From an archaeon (GTDB lineage Archaea; EX4484-52; B79-G9): a stretch of 11,787 bases of DNA. Of this stretch, positions 5,491 to 11,787 are shown piece after piece (the first letter of the stretch is position 1; the number at the start of each line of letters is the position of its first letter). A program made the translations under genes and the position numbers. The notes beneath the pieces were generated by a model, which was given only the letters and a program-made list of their open reading frames with translations, searched no databases and was not told the origin of the DNA. Location: the NCBI GenBank assembly GCA_030594585.1, contig JAUVEX010000019.1, positions 1-11,787 on the forward strand. The letters run 5' to 3'.

Positions 5491-5524
5491 AGTGACCACT
5501 ATTTAATAATAAACATATATAAAT
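5491..5524 (-). promoter_or_regulatory. promoter of the small membrane protein gene
   Basis: ATTTATATAT (5515-5524, minus strand) is a good TATA box with a predicted start near 5493. An AGTG-AC-CACT palindrome (5491-5500) lies over the predicted start. The 11-mer ACTATTTAATA (5498-5508, plus strand) is identical to 9745-9755. Confidence 0.5.
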
Positions 5525-5538
5525 GTTTGGTATATCCG

Positions 5539-6222
5539 TCAAACCAACGGCACAACTTGCGAATCAACATACATGTTAAAGCCCATAAGAGCAATATAAA
5601 GCACAACAAGAAGCAAAATCCCGATAACTGTTACCTTTGACTCGAAAATCTTGCCAAATGGCCCTAAAAGCCTTATGAATGCATTAAACACAGAACCAAT
5701 TGCTCCAAATACTGAAGAGAAAAATATTATTATCCACGCAATTATCGTTGCAATTGCACCGGATTTGCTTTCACCAATTGCCTCTGCTTTTGGTTCGGTC
5801 ATTTTTGCAGGTGGCGGAAGTGCTTCCAGTATTGCCTTGCATACTTTTTTGTTTTCAGGAGATGCAGGCGGAGCAATTGGTTTTTGCGGCGCAGATACAT
5901 CCTCTTTTTTAGCGTAAACAGGTTTGGGTGATAGAGATACCTCTTTTTGCGCGGGTTTTTCTGTTTCCTCTTTTTTAATCTCTTTTGGAATTGGCGGTTT
6001 TTTTACATCAGGCAGTATCATATTAATAAGCCCGCTTCCAAGAATTCCGCCTTTTTTAGGTTTTTGTGGTTCTGGTTTAGTTGCAGCAAGCGTCTTTGGC
6101 ACTAAAGAGTCTATGTCTTTTTGACCTACATCGATTTCTGCAAGCGTTTTTCTTAGAATTTCCGGATCCTCGCCAAGTTTTAGCTGTTCTTCAATCCATT
6201 CTCTTATTTCTTTTTCAACCAT
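5539..6222 (-). CDS. proline-rich membrane protein with N-terminal helical module
   Basis: This 227-residue protein has three parts. Residues 1-42 (VEKEIREWIEEQLKLGEDPE, then ILRKTL and KDIDSLV) form a short three-helix, UBA/SHOCT-like module that recurs at the N-terminus of archaeal membrane proteins. Residues 45-150 are a low-complexity linker rich in Pro, Lys and Glu. Residues 155-178 and 197-215 are two membrane helices separated by a short amphipathic loop, with a brief outside tail. The N-terminal domain is predicted cytoplasmic. No enzymatic motif is seen; the protein could be a membrane tether. It is transcribed divergently from cdc6 across 57 nt, and its ATG lies about 29 nt from a central TATA-like element, which suggests a leaderless message co-promoted with cdc6. 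Confidence 0.75.
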   Translation of the reverse strand: MVEKEIREWIEEQLKLGEDPEILRKTLAEIDVGQKDIDSLVPKTLAATKPEPQKPKKGGILGSGLINMILPDVKKPPIPKEIKKEETEKPAQKEVSLSPKPVYAKKEDVSAPQKPIAPPASPENKKVCKAILEALPPPAKMTEPKAEAIGESKSGAIATIIAWIIIFFSSVFGAIGSVFNAFIRLLGPFGKIFESKVTVIGILLLVVLYIALMGFNMYVDSQVVPLV

Positions 6223-6245
6223 AGATAATCACAAAAACATTCAAT

Positions 6246-6256
6246 TATTTTTTATA
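6246..6256. promoter_or_regulatory. shared bidirectional TATA element between cdc6 and the membrane protein gene
   Basis: The gap of 57 nt has TATTTTTTATA at its exact centre. Read on the minus strand it is TATAAAAAATA, 29 nt before the ATG at 6222. Read on the plus strand TTTTTATA lies 28 nt before the ATG at 6280. Both distances are those of a leaderless archaeal promoter, and no other TATA candidate fits both genes. Confidence 0.5.
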
Positions 6257-6279
6257 GGTTACACCAGTATATAATATTT

Positions 6280-7302
6280 ATGCCCGGACTCTTTGATATA
6301 GATGCAACAATCATAAAAAATGAAACTCCTTTAACAGAAGCATTTATGCCTGAAAGGCTTTTGCATCGCGAAGGCCAAAAACAGTATCTTGCATCATGTA
6401 TGAAGCCGGTAGTTGCAGGAAGGGCGCCAAGAAATGTGTTTCTTTTCGGCCCAACAGGAGTGGGAAAGACTTCTCTTCTCAACTGGATGACAGATGAGCT
6501 TGAAAACACAACAGACAATGTAAAGACCGTATATGTCAATTGCTGGAAAAACACAACTCCTCATGCCATTGTTTCAAAAATTGTGTCTGATTTAAAGATA
6601 TTTACTAATCCAAAAAAACAGACTTTAGAGCTTTTGGAGGACTTAAATTCTTATCTTTTAAGAAGCAGCAAGAAAATAATAATCGCACTTGACGAAGTTG
6701 ACAGGATTGCAGATTACGACATCCTGTATGATTTCACAAGAAACGGATACGGTCTTGTGCTTATATCAAATGACGAATTTGCGCTTGTTGATGTTGATGC
6801 GCGCATAAAAAGCTCATTATCGCTAGAAACAATTGAATTTAAGGCATATACAACACAGGAAATGTTTGAGATACTAAAAGACAGAGCCAATATATCATTT
6901 ATGCCGGGCTCAATTGATGATGTGTTCACAAAAGTGGCAGCAGTAAACGCAGACGGTGATGCGCGCGTAGGTATTGAAATTCTAAGGAAAGCAGCGCTTT
7001 TCGCAGAAGACGAAGGAAAGAAAAAAATCGAAAAAGAGCATATAATACGCGCAAGAAAAGACGCGCTTCATCTAAAGACAAGCCAGATTTTAGGAACGCT
7101 TACAGAAGACCACAAGCTTCTTTTCCAGATAATTTCAGAAAAACAAAACATACTGTCTTCCGAATTGCACGAAGAATACAAAACAAGAGCCAAGGCACCA
7201 ATATCCGAGCGTACATACAGGAAATACTTAAACGCGCTTACATCTTTACGGCTTGTAAAGGCCGAAGGCGATGTCAGGTGGCGAAGTTACAGTTTGGTTT
7301 GA
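6280..7302 (+). CDS. cdc6: Orc1/Cdc6 replication initiator ATPase
   Basis: Orc1/Cdc6 proteins bind archaeal origins and load the MCM helicase. The N-terminal PERLLHREGQ (24-33) is the family's entry motif. Walker A GPTGVGKTS is at 57-65, Walker B IIIALDEVD at 133-141 and sensor 1 LISND at 161-165. An arginine-bearing DARIKSSL at 173-180 and a sensor 2 GDARVGIEIL at 226-235 complete the AAA+ domain. Residues 276-340 form the C-terminal winged helix that contacts DNA. At 340 residues it is on the short side for the family, but all core motifs are present. The ATG at 6280 is 28 nt from a TATA-like element, so the transcript is probably leaderless. No clustered origin recognition boxes are seen in the 57-nt upstream or 64-nt downstream gap. 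Confidence 0.96.
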   Translation: MPGLFDIDATIIKNETPLTEAFMPERLLHREGQKQYLASCMKPVVAGRAPRNVFLFGPTGVGKTSLLNWMTDELENTTDNVKTVYVNCWKNTTPHAIVSKIVSDLKIFTNPKKQTLELLEDLNSYLLRSSKKIIIALDEVDRIADYDILYDFTRNGYGLVLISNDEFALVDVDARIKSSLSLETIEFKAYTTQEMFEILKDRANISFMPGSIDDVFTKVAAVNADGDARVGIEILRKAALFAEDEGKKKIEKEHIIRARKDALHLKTSQILGTLTEDHKLLFQIISEKQNILSSELHEEYKTRAKAPISERTYRKYLNALTSLRLVKAEGDVRWRSYSLV

Positions 7303-7323
7303 ATAATTACTAATTCCTTATGA

Positions 7324-7350
7324 TACTACTTAATAGTAACATATATAAAT
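7324..7350 (+). promoter_or_regulatory. promoter of the FemAB/GNAT-like gene with palindrome
   Basis: ATATATAAAT (7341-7350) is a strong TATA box predicting a start near 7372. TACTA-CTTAA-TAGTA (7324-7338) is an inverted repeat in the position of the B recognition element and could be an operator. It resembles the ACTATTTAATA motif at 5498 and 9745. Confidence 0.5.
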
Positions 7351-7366
7351 ATTCACTAATAACTAT

Positions 7367-8374
7367 ATGACTATGTCTAGAAGAACTTACGAACCCCACA
7401 GCAGTATTGATGTCCGAAGATATGATTCTAATAGCGATATTGCAGAAATATTAACTGAAAAGAAGAACTACGACATGATTATTGTAAGCAATCCAACAAA
7501 AGAACAGATAATTGAACTTACAAATAACGGGTTTTCCCATAAGCCAAAGAAATTGCGTTATTTTATAGATTTGCCCAAAAGTATTGAAGAGTATTTGGAA
7601 AATGTATCAAAAAAAATGACAAAAAAATACCAAAAAGTAAATGAACTGGTTGAAAAAAAAGACATTGAAATTGTTTTTGAAAACGGCGGGGATTTTGCTG
7701 CTTTTGGAGAATGGCAGCAAAATGTATATGATAAAGTAATTGGCAACAAAAAAAGAGGCATAAACCGTCTTGAATTGAATCATGGCGCAGAAATTGAAAA
7801 TAATACATTCTATTCTGCACCTGAATCTGAAAAGATCAGCGAAAGAATCGGGATATATCTCAAGCAAAAAGGAAAGATTTGTGCGGGCATGATTGTGTCT
7901 AAATTCAAAGATGGTGCGTTTATGGATGGTGTTGGCGAATGCTATTCTGTTTCTTATTCGACATCCGATGTTAGAGAAAATGAAATGCTTAAGAGTCTCA
8001 ATCCTGATTTTTATCTTCTTTTAAAAGCAATGGAATTATCTTTTAATGAAAAACATAAAGTTTTGGGCGGCGGAATGGAAACAAATCTTTACGGGGATTA
8101 TCTGCCTGTAAGCATATTAGAATACAAAAGACGGCAAAAATACAGACCGATACCGGACAAGCAATCTGGAGACGAATTGATTTTCATAAATAAGTTGCCT
8201 GAAGAAAAATTCTGTTTTCCGGTAATGTTTCATTCATACGGTAAAAACAATTCTTTAGAGACAAATATTTTCTCAAATAATGCATTAGATGAAACAAAAA
8301 TACGAAAAAAATACCATCTTGAAGGGGAAAATATTAATTTTTTTGTTTTAACGGATAAAACGGTAGTTTCTTGA
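7367..8374 (+). CDS. GNAT/FemAB-like acyltransferase (tentative)
   Basis: The layout resembles FemAB-type proteins, which are double GNAT-fold aminoacyl or acyl transferases. Residues 60-95 have a FIDLPKSIEEYLENVSKKM-like start followed by a charged helix (KKYQKVNELVEKK), as in family members that open with a hydrophobic strand and a run of basic residues. A second conserved region near 215-250 (NPDFYLLLKAMELSF, GGGMETNLYGDYLP, YKRRQKY) resembles the GNAT pattern of helix, glycine-rich strand and a terminal Y/K segment. The C-terminal 80 residues are unassigned. The acceptor is unknown; in an archaeon without peptidoglycan it might be a sugar, lipid or small molecule. The TATA at 7341-7350 predicts a start close to the second in-frame ATG (7373), so translation may begin there with SRRTYEPHSS. 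It lies 64 nt after cdc6 and has its own promoter. Confidence 0.5.
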   Translation: MTMSRRTYEPHSSIDVRRYDSNSDIAEILTEKKNYDMIIVSNPTKEQIIELTNNGFSHKPKKLRYFIDLPKSIEEYLENVSKKMTKKYQKVNELVEKKDIEIVFENGGDFAAFGEWQQNVYDKVIGNKKRGINRLELNHGAEIENNTFYSAPESEKISERIGIYLKQKGKICAGMIVSKFKDGAFMDGVGECYSVSYSTSDVRENEMLKSLNPDFYLLLKAMELSFNEKHKVLGGGMETNLYGDYLPVSILEYKRRQKYRPIPDKQSGDELIFINKLPEEKFCFPVMFHSYGKNNSLETNIFSNNALDETKIRKKYHLEGENINFFVLTDKTVVS

Positions 8375-8379
8375 TGTTA

Positions 8380-8387
8380 TTTATATA
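8380..8387 (+). promoter_or_regulatory. TATA box of the amidotransferase operon
   Basis: TTTATATA is a perfect match to the archaeal TATA consensus. Its centre is 28 nt before the ATG at 8412, so the message is predicted to be leaderless. Confidence 0.65.
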
Positions 8388-8411
8388 TACTATTACCCCA
8401 AAAATACAACC

Positions 8412-8999
8412 ATGATTCTAATTATCGACAACCACAGCAAAAATGTGCCGTTGATTGAGAATATTCTAAAAAAGTTTGGCGCAAGATATATTGTCAAAGA
8501 CCAAAAAAGCAGTTTCAGGGAACTTGAAAAAAACACATACAAGGGCATAATCTTTTCCGGAGGAGTGCCGTATCTGGATGAACTGATTGATTTCAACGAG
8601 ATAAAAGCAGATATAGCATGCCTTATAAACTATGATGTTCCTATACTGGGCATTTGTGTCGGACATGAGATAATAGGCGATGCCTGCGGGGCAGACATCG
8701 CAAAGCACGCAACACCTGAATGGTTTACTGAAATGAAAGTAAAGATACTTTCCAAAAAAAAGATATTCGCTGGCATTCCTGACGAAATTACAGTCTACGA
8801 GCATCACGAGAGATACTTAAAAAACATACCCAAAATACTTGAAATCACAGCATCATCAAGAAAAACTAAAGTCGAGGCAGTATTCCACAAAACACGGCCG
8901 ATTTTCGGCCTGCAATTCCACCCCGAGAAAAGCGGAGTTGCCGGCGAGAAAATATTTAAGAATTTTGTTGATTTGTGCTACAAAACCAATAAAAATTAA
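8412..8999 (+). CDS. class I glutamine amidotransferase, GMP synthase subunit A-like
   Basis: This family releases ammonia from glutamine for a partner synthetase. The triad is complete: C82 in GICVGHE (80-86), and H170 and E172 in FGLQFHPEKSG (165-175). The start MILIIDNHS, the oxyanion SGG at 49-51 and the 195-residue length match the stand-alone glutaminase subunit of archaeal two-subunit GMP synthase (GuaAa). It departs from that family in places. The usual Gln after the nucleophile-proximal His is Glu86. The usual SHKDEV region reads EHHERYL (130-136), and the linking KHA-TPEWF segment (98-105) is unusual. It may therefore serve a different synthetase. The ATP-pyrophosphatase subunit is not in the window. 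It has its own consensus promoter and is followed 17 nt later by a phosphoribosyltransferase-like gene. Confidence 0.85.
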   Translation: MILIIDNHSKNVPLIENILKKFGARYIVKDQKSSFRELEKNTYKGIIFSGGVPYLDELIDFNEIKADIACLINYDVPILGICVGHEIIGDACGADIAKHATPEWFTEMKVKILSKKKIFAGIPDEITVYEHHERYLKNIPKILEITASSRKTKVEAVFHKTRPIFGLQFHPEKSGVAGEKIFKNFVDLCYKTNKN

Positions 9000-9016
9000 C
9001 ATATCTAAAAATATCC

Positions 9017-9523
9017 ATGCAAGAGATCTATCAAAAAATTGCTGAAGGAATAAAAATACTTGGCGAAGAGATAAATCCAAACGACATTGTTATCCCTATT
9101 GGTCTTGATGGCGCTATTGTATATCATCTTCTTGTTGAGTATTATAGTAAAAATGATACAGCGTATACCGATTTTCTTAAAAACACATGCAATATTAGCT
9201 CGAAAACAGAAACAAATTCCGAAAAATTCGAAAATATACTGGCCAAAAATGCGAGAAAAGCAATATACGCTCTTGACATGCGCACAGTAACAGGCGGGCT
9301 TGGTGTGAAATTAAGAGAACTTGCAAATGATTCTAACTTAGTATACGCAGTTCTTTTTGACCCCAACAGCCATGCGGATTGGTGCGCCTTTAACGAAGCA
9401 TTTGAAGAAAGAATAATCTGGCTTTCAAAAAAAGATTACGAAATTCTGGATGTAGAAAAGATAACTCATGAATATATTGCAAAAATCGAGGCAGTAAAAG
9501 AAATCAAGAAATACATTAATTAG
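9017..9523 (+). CDS. phosphoribosyltransferase-like protein
   Basis: This 168-residue protein has a motif resembling the PRPP loop of type I phosphoribosyltransferases. IYALDMRTVTGGLG (83-96) follows a hydrophobic strand and is followed by a helix and another strand (LVYAVLFDP), like the family's V-V-D-D-x-x-T-T-G-x-T loop. A preceding IVIPIGLDGAIVYHLL (24-39) fits the early strand-glycine-helix unit. The usual two acidic residues are reduced to D87, so substrate binding may differ or the protein may be a non-catalytic relative. No Shine-Dalgarno is visible in the 17-nt gap after the amidotransferase gene. A weak AT-rich TATA-like run (about 8987-8997) exists, so coupling or its own leaderless promoter are both possible. 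The neighbour suggests a purine or nucleotide-related role. The stop overlaps the convergent small gene by 4 nt. Confidence 0.55.
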   Translation: MQEIYQKIAEGIKILGEEINPNDIVIPIGLDGAIVYHLLVEYYSKNDTAYTDFLKNTCNISSKTETNSEKFENILAKNARKAIYALDMRTVTGGLGVKLRELANDSNLVYAVLFDPNSHADWCAFNEAFEERIIWLSKKDYEILDVEKITHEYIAKIEAVKEIKKYIN

Positions 9524-9723
9524 AATGTCCGTTTCTTCTGCTCTTTTATTTTAGGGTCGCTTTCAGCCCATATCTTGCTGCATCCGGAACATACATACCC
9601 GCCGTACATATTCAAGTGGGGCATATGTTTCATGTTTGATGAGCCGCATTCAGGACATTTGATAGTCTTGTTCTTCATTACTTTTTCAAGAAGGGATTCT
9701 GATTCAAATTCCATATAATTCAC
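9520..9723 (-). CDS. small zinc-ribbon protein
   Basis: This 67-codon gene encodes C23-P-E-C26 and C45-S-G-C48, a classic zinc ribbon of the TFIIS/RpoM-like kind, with a basic C-terminal tail (KIKEQKKRTF). Proteins of this type often bind nucleic acid or other proteins. The first codon is GTG at 9723, and an in-frame ATG is at 9714. A TATA-like TATTAAATA centred near 9750 is 27 nt from the GTG, so a leaderless GTG start is preferred, but the ATG remains possible. The 3' end overlaps the convergent gene at 9017-9523 by 4 nt. Confidence 0.75.
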   Translation of the reverse strand: MNYMEFESESLLEKVMKNKTIKCPECGSSNMKHMPHLNMYGGYVCSGCSKIWAESDPKIKEQKKRTF

Positions 9724-9743
9724 TACTTTTTAATTGACAGGAT

Positions 9744-9758
9744 AACTATTTAATAGTT
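9744..9758 (-). promoter_or_regulatory. palindromic TATA region of the small zinc-ribbon gene
   Basis: AACTATT-T-AATAGTT is a perfect 7-1-7 palindrome that contains the presumed TATA of the gene at 9723 and overlaps the stop codon of the GH57 gene (9750-9752). It could be an operator, or RNA read through from GH57 could fold here. Confidence 0.4.
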
Positions 9759-11063
9759 GGTGTTTTTGTTGTGAAATCCAAAAGAAGGAAGTTTGTCCGA
9801 AATTGACGGCAAAATATGGCTTTTGTTTTGTGATTCAATATTCTTTTTTGCAATGAATTCGAGCTGGGAGATTGATTTTATCATCCCTTCAAAAGCTTCC
9901 TGGGGCGTGCCGTAAGGGCTGAAATACTTATGCACATCGCCGTCTGACCAGTGTTTTGTGCACATGTAATAAAGATGGTCTGAAGTCTGCAGGTTTCGCC
10001 ATACCCGAAGAAGCGTAATGTCGCCTGTTTCTTTGACAAGATGCCCGACTCTTTCAAGCTCTTTAAAAACAAGCTGCTGCATATCGTTTCCAAGCCATGC
10101 AGACGAATCCCGCTCTAAATCAGCCCACGATATTGTGTTAAATACGGATACATCTAATTCTCCCCGTTTAGGGTATCGCTCTATTACTTCTTTTGGTGTT
10201 GCAAAATCAACATGATCCCATTTCATTATTTCGTAAGGCAGCTGCTTTAAGAACCAGAATATTCCTGTGTCCTCCCATTGGTGCTCGCCGAAAGTCTCAT
10301 AATCCATAAACAGGTTTATTGTCTCTCCCTGGCATGCCGCAACCCATGAGCTGTACTTTTCAGCAGTCACAGGCCATCCTTTAAACCAGCGCGCAGAAAA
10401 CCTGTAAGACATGTCATCCGAAAGCCTGTAATGGCGAAGAAGAATACCAATATCCGCGTCTGGAACCTTGTACACATGTTCAGGCGAGCGCCAGCCGTCA
10501 AGTATCCACTCAATGCCTTCTGAAAGCATACCGACATAGCCCATTTTTTCTACAGTTTTTGCAATCAGGTTGTTGAAAAGAAGCTCAGTGTTTCGAAACA
10601 CTTTTGCTTTATATCCCAGAAGGCTTTTTACAGCCTCTTGGCTCATTTTTACCTGGTCTGTGAATTCTTCACGGTTTACTCCTTTGCCCCAGAAGCTTGA
10701 AAGTGAATGAAAATATGTCTCATTTAGGAATTCAACACATCCGGATTTTGACAGTTGTCTGAATGTTTCAAGAAGGTCTGGCTCGTGTCTTTCAAGCGTG
10801 TCTAAAAAAACACCTGAAAGAGAATATGATATCTTGAATTTTTTCTTTTGTTTTTTGTAAAGGTCAATCTGTTCAAGCATCAGCTGATTTGCAGGGTAAT
10901 AGCATTTGCCTGCAACCTTGTGCATTACTTCGCGGTTTTTATTTTCATCAAAAATTGCGTTTTCAAGCTTTTCAGCAGTCTTTATATCCCGGACATTAAT
11001 CATGTGTCCCGGCATTATCCTTCGCGGTTGGTGCACCTGAAAATAAAAACATACTGAAGACAT
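9750..11063 (-). CDS. GH57 family alpha-amylase/glucanotransferase
   Basis: GH57 enzymes hydrolyse or transfer alpha-glucans with retention. Conserved regions are visible: CFYFQVHQP (5-13), SGCVEFLNETYFHSL (107-121), FRNTELLFNN (156-165) with the catalytic nucleophile at E160, and FMDYETFGEHQW (252-263) with the acid/base at D254. The 437-residue length fits the short archaeal alpha-amylase subgroup typified by the Methanocaldococcus protein next to its glycogen synthase. No signal peptide is seen, so it acts in the cytoplasm. A Shine-Dalgarno AGGGGT (11069-11074) lies 5 nt before the ATG at 11063. A TATA (11108-11116) allows independent transcription, with a leader of about 23 nt. It follows the GT4 transferase by 83 nt. 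The last 40 residues are polar, low in similarity and probably disordered. Confidence 0.95.
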   Translation of the reverse strand: MSSVCFYFQVHQPRRIMPGHMINVRDIKTAEKLENAIFDENKNREVMHKVAGKCYYPANQLMLEQIDLYKKQKKKFKISYSLSGVFLDTLERHEPDLLETFRQLSKSGCVEFLNETYFHSLSSFWGKGVNREEFTDQVKMSQEAVKSLLGYKAKVFRNTELLFNNLIAKTVEKMGYVGMLSEGIEWILDGWRSPEHVYKVPDADIGILLRHYRLSDDMSYRFSARWFKGWPVTAEKYSSWVAACQGETINLFMDYETFGEHQWEDTGIFWFLKQLPYEIMKWDHVDFATPKEVIERYPKRGELDVSVFNTISWADLERDSSAWLGNDMQQLVFKELERVGHLVKETGDITLLRVWRNLQTSDHLYYMCTKHWSDGDVHKYFSPYGTPQEAFEGMIKSISQLEFIAKKNIESQNKSHILPSISDKLPSFGFHNKNTNY

Positions 11064-11068
11064 TGTAT

Positions 11069-11116
11069 ACCCCTAAAATTGTTTAGTTTTCTTTAGAATC
11101 CCCTATTATTTATATG
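11069..11116 (-). promoter_or_regulatory. promoter and ribosome binding site of the GH57 gene
   Basis: CATATAAAT (11108-11116, minus strand) is the TATA candidate, with a start near 11085. AGGGGT at 11069-11074 is a strong Shine-Dalgarno 5 nt from the ATG. Among genes with their own TATA here, this one and the gene at 5197-5469 have a leader and a Shine-Dalgarno; the others look leaderless. Confidence 0.5.
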
Positions 11117-11146
11117 TTGTTAGAGGAATAGTTAAGCATTAATCAA

Positions 11147-11787
11147 TTATTGGTTTGCGCTTACAAACTTTACTGCTTTCCAGTCTGCATTTTTGTATTC
11201 TTCTGATATGCGGCCGTAAAGCTCGTTTGTATTTTTTGAGACAACCGACCAAGTGTACATGTTTTTTATCTTTTCTTTTGCGTTTTTTCTTATATGGTCT
11301 GCAAGGCCCGTATCTGCAAGTATTCGGTTGATTCCCCAGGAAAGCGATTCTGAATGGTTCGGCCATACTTTTATTCCGTCCTTTTCCTGTTCTACAATTT
11401 CTGAAAGCCCGCCTGTGTCTGCAACAACAACAGGTGTTTCTGCGGCCATAGCTTCAAGCGCTACAATTCCAAATGGCTCGTATCGTGAAGGGACCGCAAC
11501 AACATCGGAAACTTTGTAAAGTGTATTCATGACACCATCTTCAATAAATCCGGTAAATGCTACTTTGTCAGCGAACCCAAAATCATGCGCCATTTGCCGG
11601 CATTTATCCGTAGTATATCCTCGCCCGGCAATGATAAATTTCGCATCAGGGTTTTTTTCAAGAACTTTTGGGATAGCACCCATAAGAACATCAAGCCCCT
11701 TTTCCCAAACATGGCGGCCTACGAAAAACACGAGTTTTTCATGCGGAAGCGCATATTTTGATTTCACTTCATTTAAATCATGCGTCG
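11147..11787 (-). CDS. GT4 glycosyltransferase, glycogen synthase-like, C-terminal part cut by window edge
   Basis: The frame is open through the right edge (THDLNEVKSKYALP), so this is the C-terminal half of a longer protein. The GTG at 11767 is internal. The visible part is the nucleotide-sugar-binding domain of the GT-B fold: VFFVGRHVWEKGLDVLMGAI near its start, then KFIIAGRGYT, then VAFTGFIEDG. PSRYEPFGIVALEAM follows, containing the E-x7-E motif that binds the donor sugar nucleotide, and then GGLSEIV. EPFGIVALE and GRHVWEKG are typical of GT4 glycogen or starch synthase-like enzymes of archaea. With the GH57 enzyme downstream it probably builds an intracellular alpha-glucan. The stop is 83 nt before the GH57 ATG. 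Confidence 0.92.
   Translation of the reverse strand, partial: THDLNEVKSKYALPHEKLVFFVGRHVWEKGLDVLMGAIPKVLEKNPDAKFIIAGRGYTTDKCRQMAHDFGFADKVAFTGFIEDGVMNTLYKVSDVVAVPSRYEPFGIVALEAMAAETPVVVADTGGLSEIVEQEKDGIKVWPNHSESLSWGINRILADTGLADHIRKNAKEKIKNMYTWSVVSKNTNELYGRISEEYKNADWKAVKFVSANQ

Noticed and set aside
5651..6124. Plus-strand open frames antisense to the proline-rich membrane protein
   Set aside because: They are mirror frames of a Pro/Lys-rich linker and membrane helices with no start signals of their own.
6223..6279. Replication origin beside cdc6
   Set aside because: The gap is only 57 nt and has no repeated origin recognition box; the next gap (7303-7366) also has none.
8466..9080. Minus-strand open frames opposite the amidotransferase and PRTase-like genes
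   Set aside because: The plus-strand proteins have clear family motifs; the antisense frames have none.
11765..11767. GTG at 11767 as the start of the glycosyltransferase
   Set aside because: The frame remains open to the window edge and the residues before it continue a normal GT4 domain, so the gene is only cut by the window.
1..11787. CRISPR array, insertion sequence or toxin-antitoxin system
   Set aside because: No regularly spaced repeats, transposase or integrase motifs, or toxin-antitoxin gene pair were seen on either strand.

Overview
This window is from an archaeon. The evidence is a Cdc6/Orc1 replication initiator, a short archaeal-type RNase HII, an archaeal initiator tRNA-Met, archaeal TATA boxes (for example a TTTATATA at 8380-8387), and a GH57 amylase paired with a GT4 glycogen-synthase-like transferase. 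The DNA is AT-rich. Most isolated or first genes have a TATA-like element centred about 26-30 nt before the start codon, which implies leaderless mRNAs. Internal operon genes such as 571-1221 have a Shine-Dalgarno sequence instead. A helical N-terminal module in the 5539-6222 protein resembles one I associate with small-genome DPANN-type archaea, but the lineage is not proven.

Left part (1-3245, all minus strand): an uncharacterised cluster. Read in transcription order it has a 398-residue arginase/ureohydrolase-like protein with a long extra C-terminal half, a possible 27-codon membrane micro-ORF, two tandem paralogues of unknown function, and an MFS exporter cut by the left edge. This is the best candidate for an undescribed system.

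Middle (3246-5170): a zinc-ribbon membrane protein is bracketed by two copies of a 20-nt repeat. Next to it are a class II tRNA-Leu(UAG) with encoded CCA and a degraded direct copy of that tRNA's 3' end 170 bp downstream, separated by hairpins. This looks like an attachment-site scar or a failed tandem duplication. RNase HII and initiator tRNA-Met follow, diverging from facing promoters.

Right-centre (5197-9758): a two-segment small membrane protein, then a proline-rich membrane protein diverging from cdc6 across a 57-nt gap with one central TATA-like element. A FemAB/GNAT-like acyltransferase follows. Next is an apparent two-gene unit of a GuaA-type glutamine amidotransferase and a phosphoribosyltransferase-like protein. 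A 67-codon zinc-ribbon protein converges on it with a 4-nt overlap.

Right end (9750-11787, minus strand): the GT4 transferase, cut by the right edge, precedes a GH57 alpha-amylase-family enzyme. Together they suggest synthesis and remodelling of a glycogen-like alpha-glucan.

No CRISPR array, insertion sequence, rRNA or recognisable replication origin was seen. No gene-free stretch exceeds 300 bases. The longest is 3878-4154.
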